NCBI GenBank assembly: GCA_903934275.1
Contig: CAIZNF010000112.1
Span: forward strand, 1 to 5,204
Direction: 5' to 3'
From: an uncultured Nitrosomonadales bacterium
GTDB lineage: Bacteria > Pseudomonadota > Gammaproteobacteria > Burkholderiales > Gallionellaceae
Length of the DNA stretch: 5,204 bases
The notes under the pieces are model-generated. The model was not told where the DNA came from, ran no database searches, and saw only the letters and a program-made list of their open reading frames with translations. The position numbers were made by a program, and so were the translations under genes. Numbering within the stretch: the first letter of the stretch is position 1; every line of letters begins with the position of its first letter. Positions 5,139 to 5,204 of the stretch are shown here, one piece after another.

Positions 5139-5204
5139 CTTGTTGGACTAAACCTTCGGAGAGCGGAACCTATGGGGATTGTAAGGCTTTGCGGCTGGTC
5201 GTCA

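Larger units (their letters stand above)
4817..5204. other. Non-coding or unassigned right-hand region
   Basis: No convincing protein gene is seen in these 388 bases. They hold the possible rluA leader, the ACATCA/TGATGT palindrome, the REPIN-like doublet, a small hairpin CTGCG-AAGTCA-CGCAG (5047-5062) and the 14-bp inverted repeat. A + strand frame from ATG 5004, preceded by GGAGG at 4991-4995, stays open to the window edge (67 codons). The - strand also has a frame open from the edge across the same inverted repeat. Cys/Trp/Arg-rich content and overlap with palindromes make both look like repeat translations rather than genes. Confidence 0.5.

Noticed and set aside
1..5204. tRNA or rRNA genes, or a riboswitch
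   Set aside because: No T-loop GTTCRANNC with acceptor pairing, no rRNA signature stretches and no known riboswitch core were recognised by eye on either strand.

Overview
The window (about 50% GC) looks like a proteobacterial chromosome, most likely betaproteobacterial. That placement is inferred from protein style: a close RluA homologue, an FHA-linked class III cyclase and a REC-TPR regulator. It is not based on any phylogenetic marker. Four complete protein genes are well supported.

Layout. Positions 1-140 hold the 3' end of an insertion sequence: the last 41 codons of a probable ISAs1-type transposase and a terminal repeat ending in CCCTG. At 240-929 (+) is a compact soluble histidine kinase. 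After a 193-bp gap containing a strong imperfect inverted repeat comes a 540-aa response regulator (1123-2745, +) with an N-terminal REC domain and a long TPR array. Positions 2739-2847 carry four alternately inverted copies of CGCGTAACC (the last partial) and a small terminator-like hairpin; they separate the + strand pair from a convergent - strand pair. The - strand pair is rluA (3947-4708), which is transcribed towards an adenylate cyclase-FHA gene (2860-3786). From 4709 to 5204 I see no convincing gene. This stretch holds a possible rluA leader with a short SD-preceded reading frame, an operator-like palindrome, a REPIN-type double hairpin, and a perfect 14-bp inverted repeat with a 33-nt loop.

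Function. The kinase and the REC-TPR protein are probably a cognate two-component pair that works through protein-protein contacts, since neither has a DNA-binding domain. The cyclase is predicted to make cAMP from ATP and to read phosphothreonine through its FHA domain. RluA modifies tRNA and 23S rRNA and is probably unrelated to the signalling genes.

The most unusual feature is inside rluA. About 40 codons with the look of an intergenic palindromic repeat, including a C7/C6 pyrimidine run, sit in frame between two conserved blocks of the enzyme without breaking the reading frame. I do not see a complete new defence or mobile system. The interesting material is this in-frame repeat, the several unexplained palindromic elements and the output-less two-component pair.
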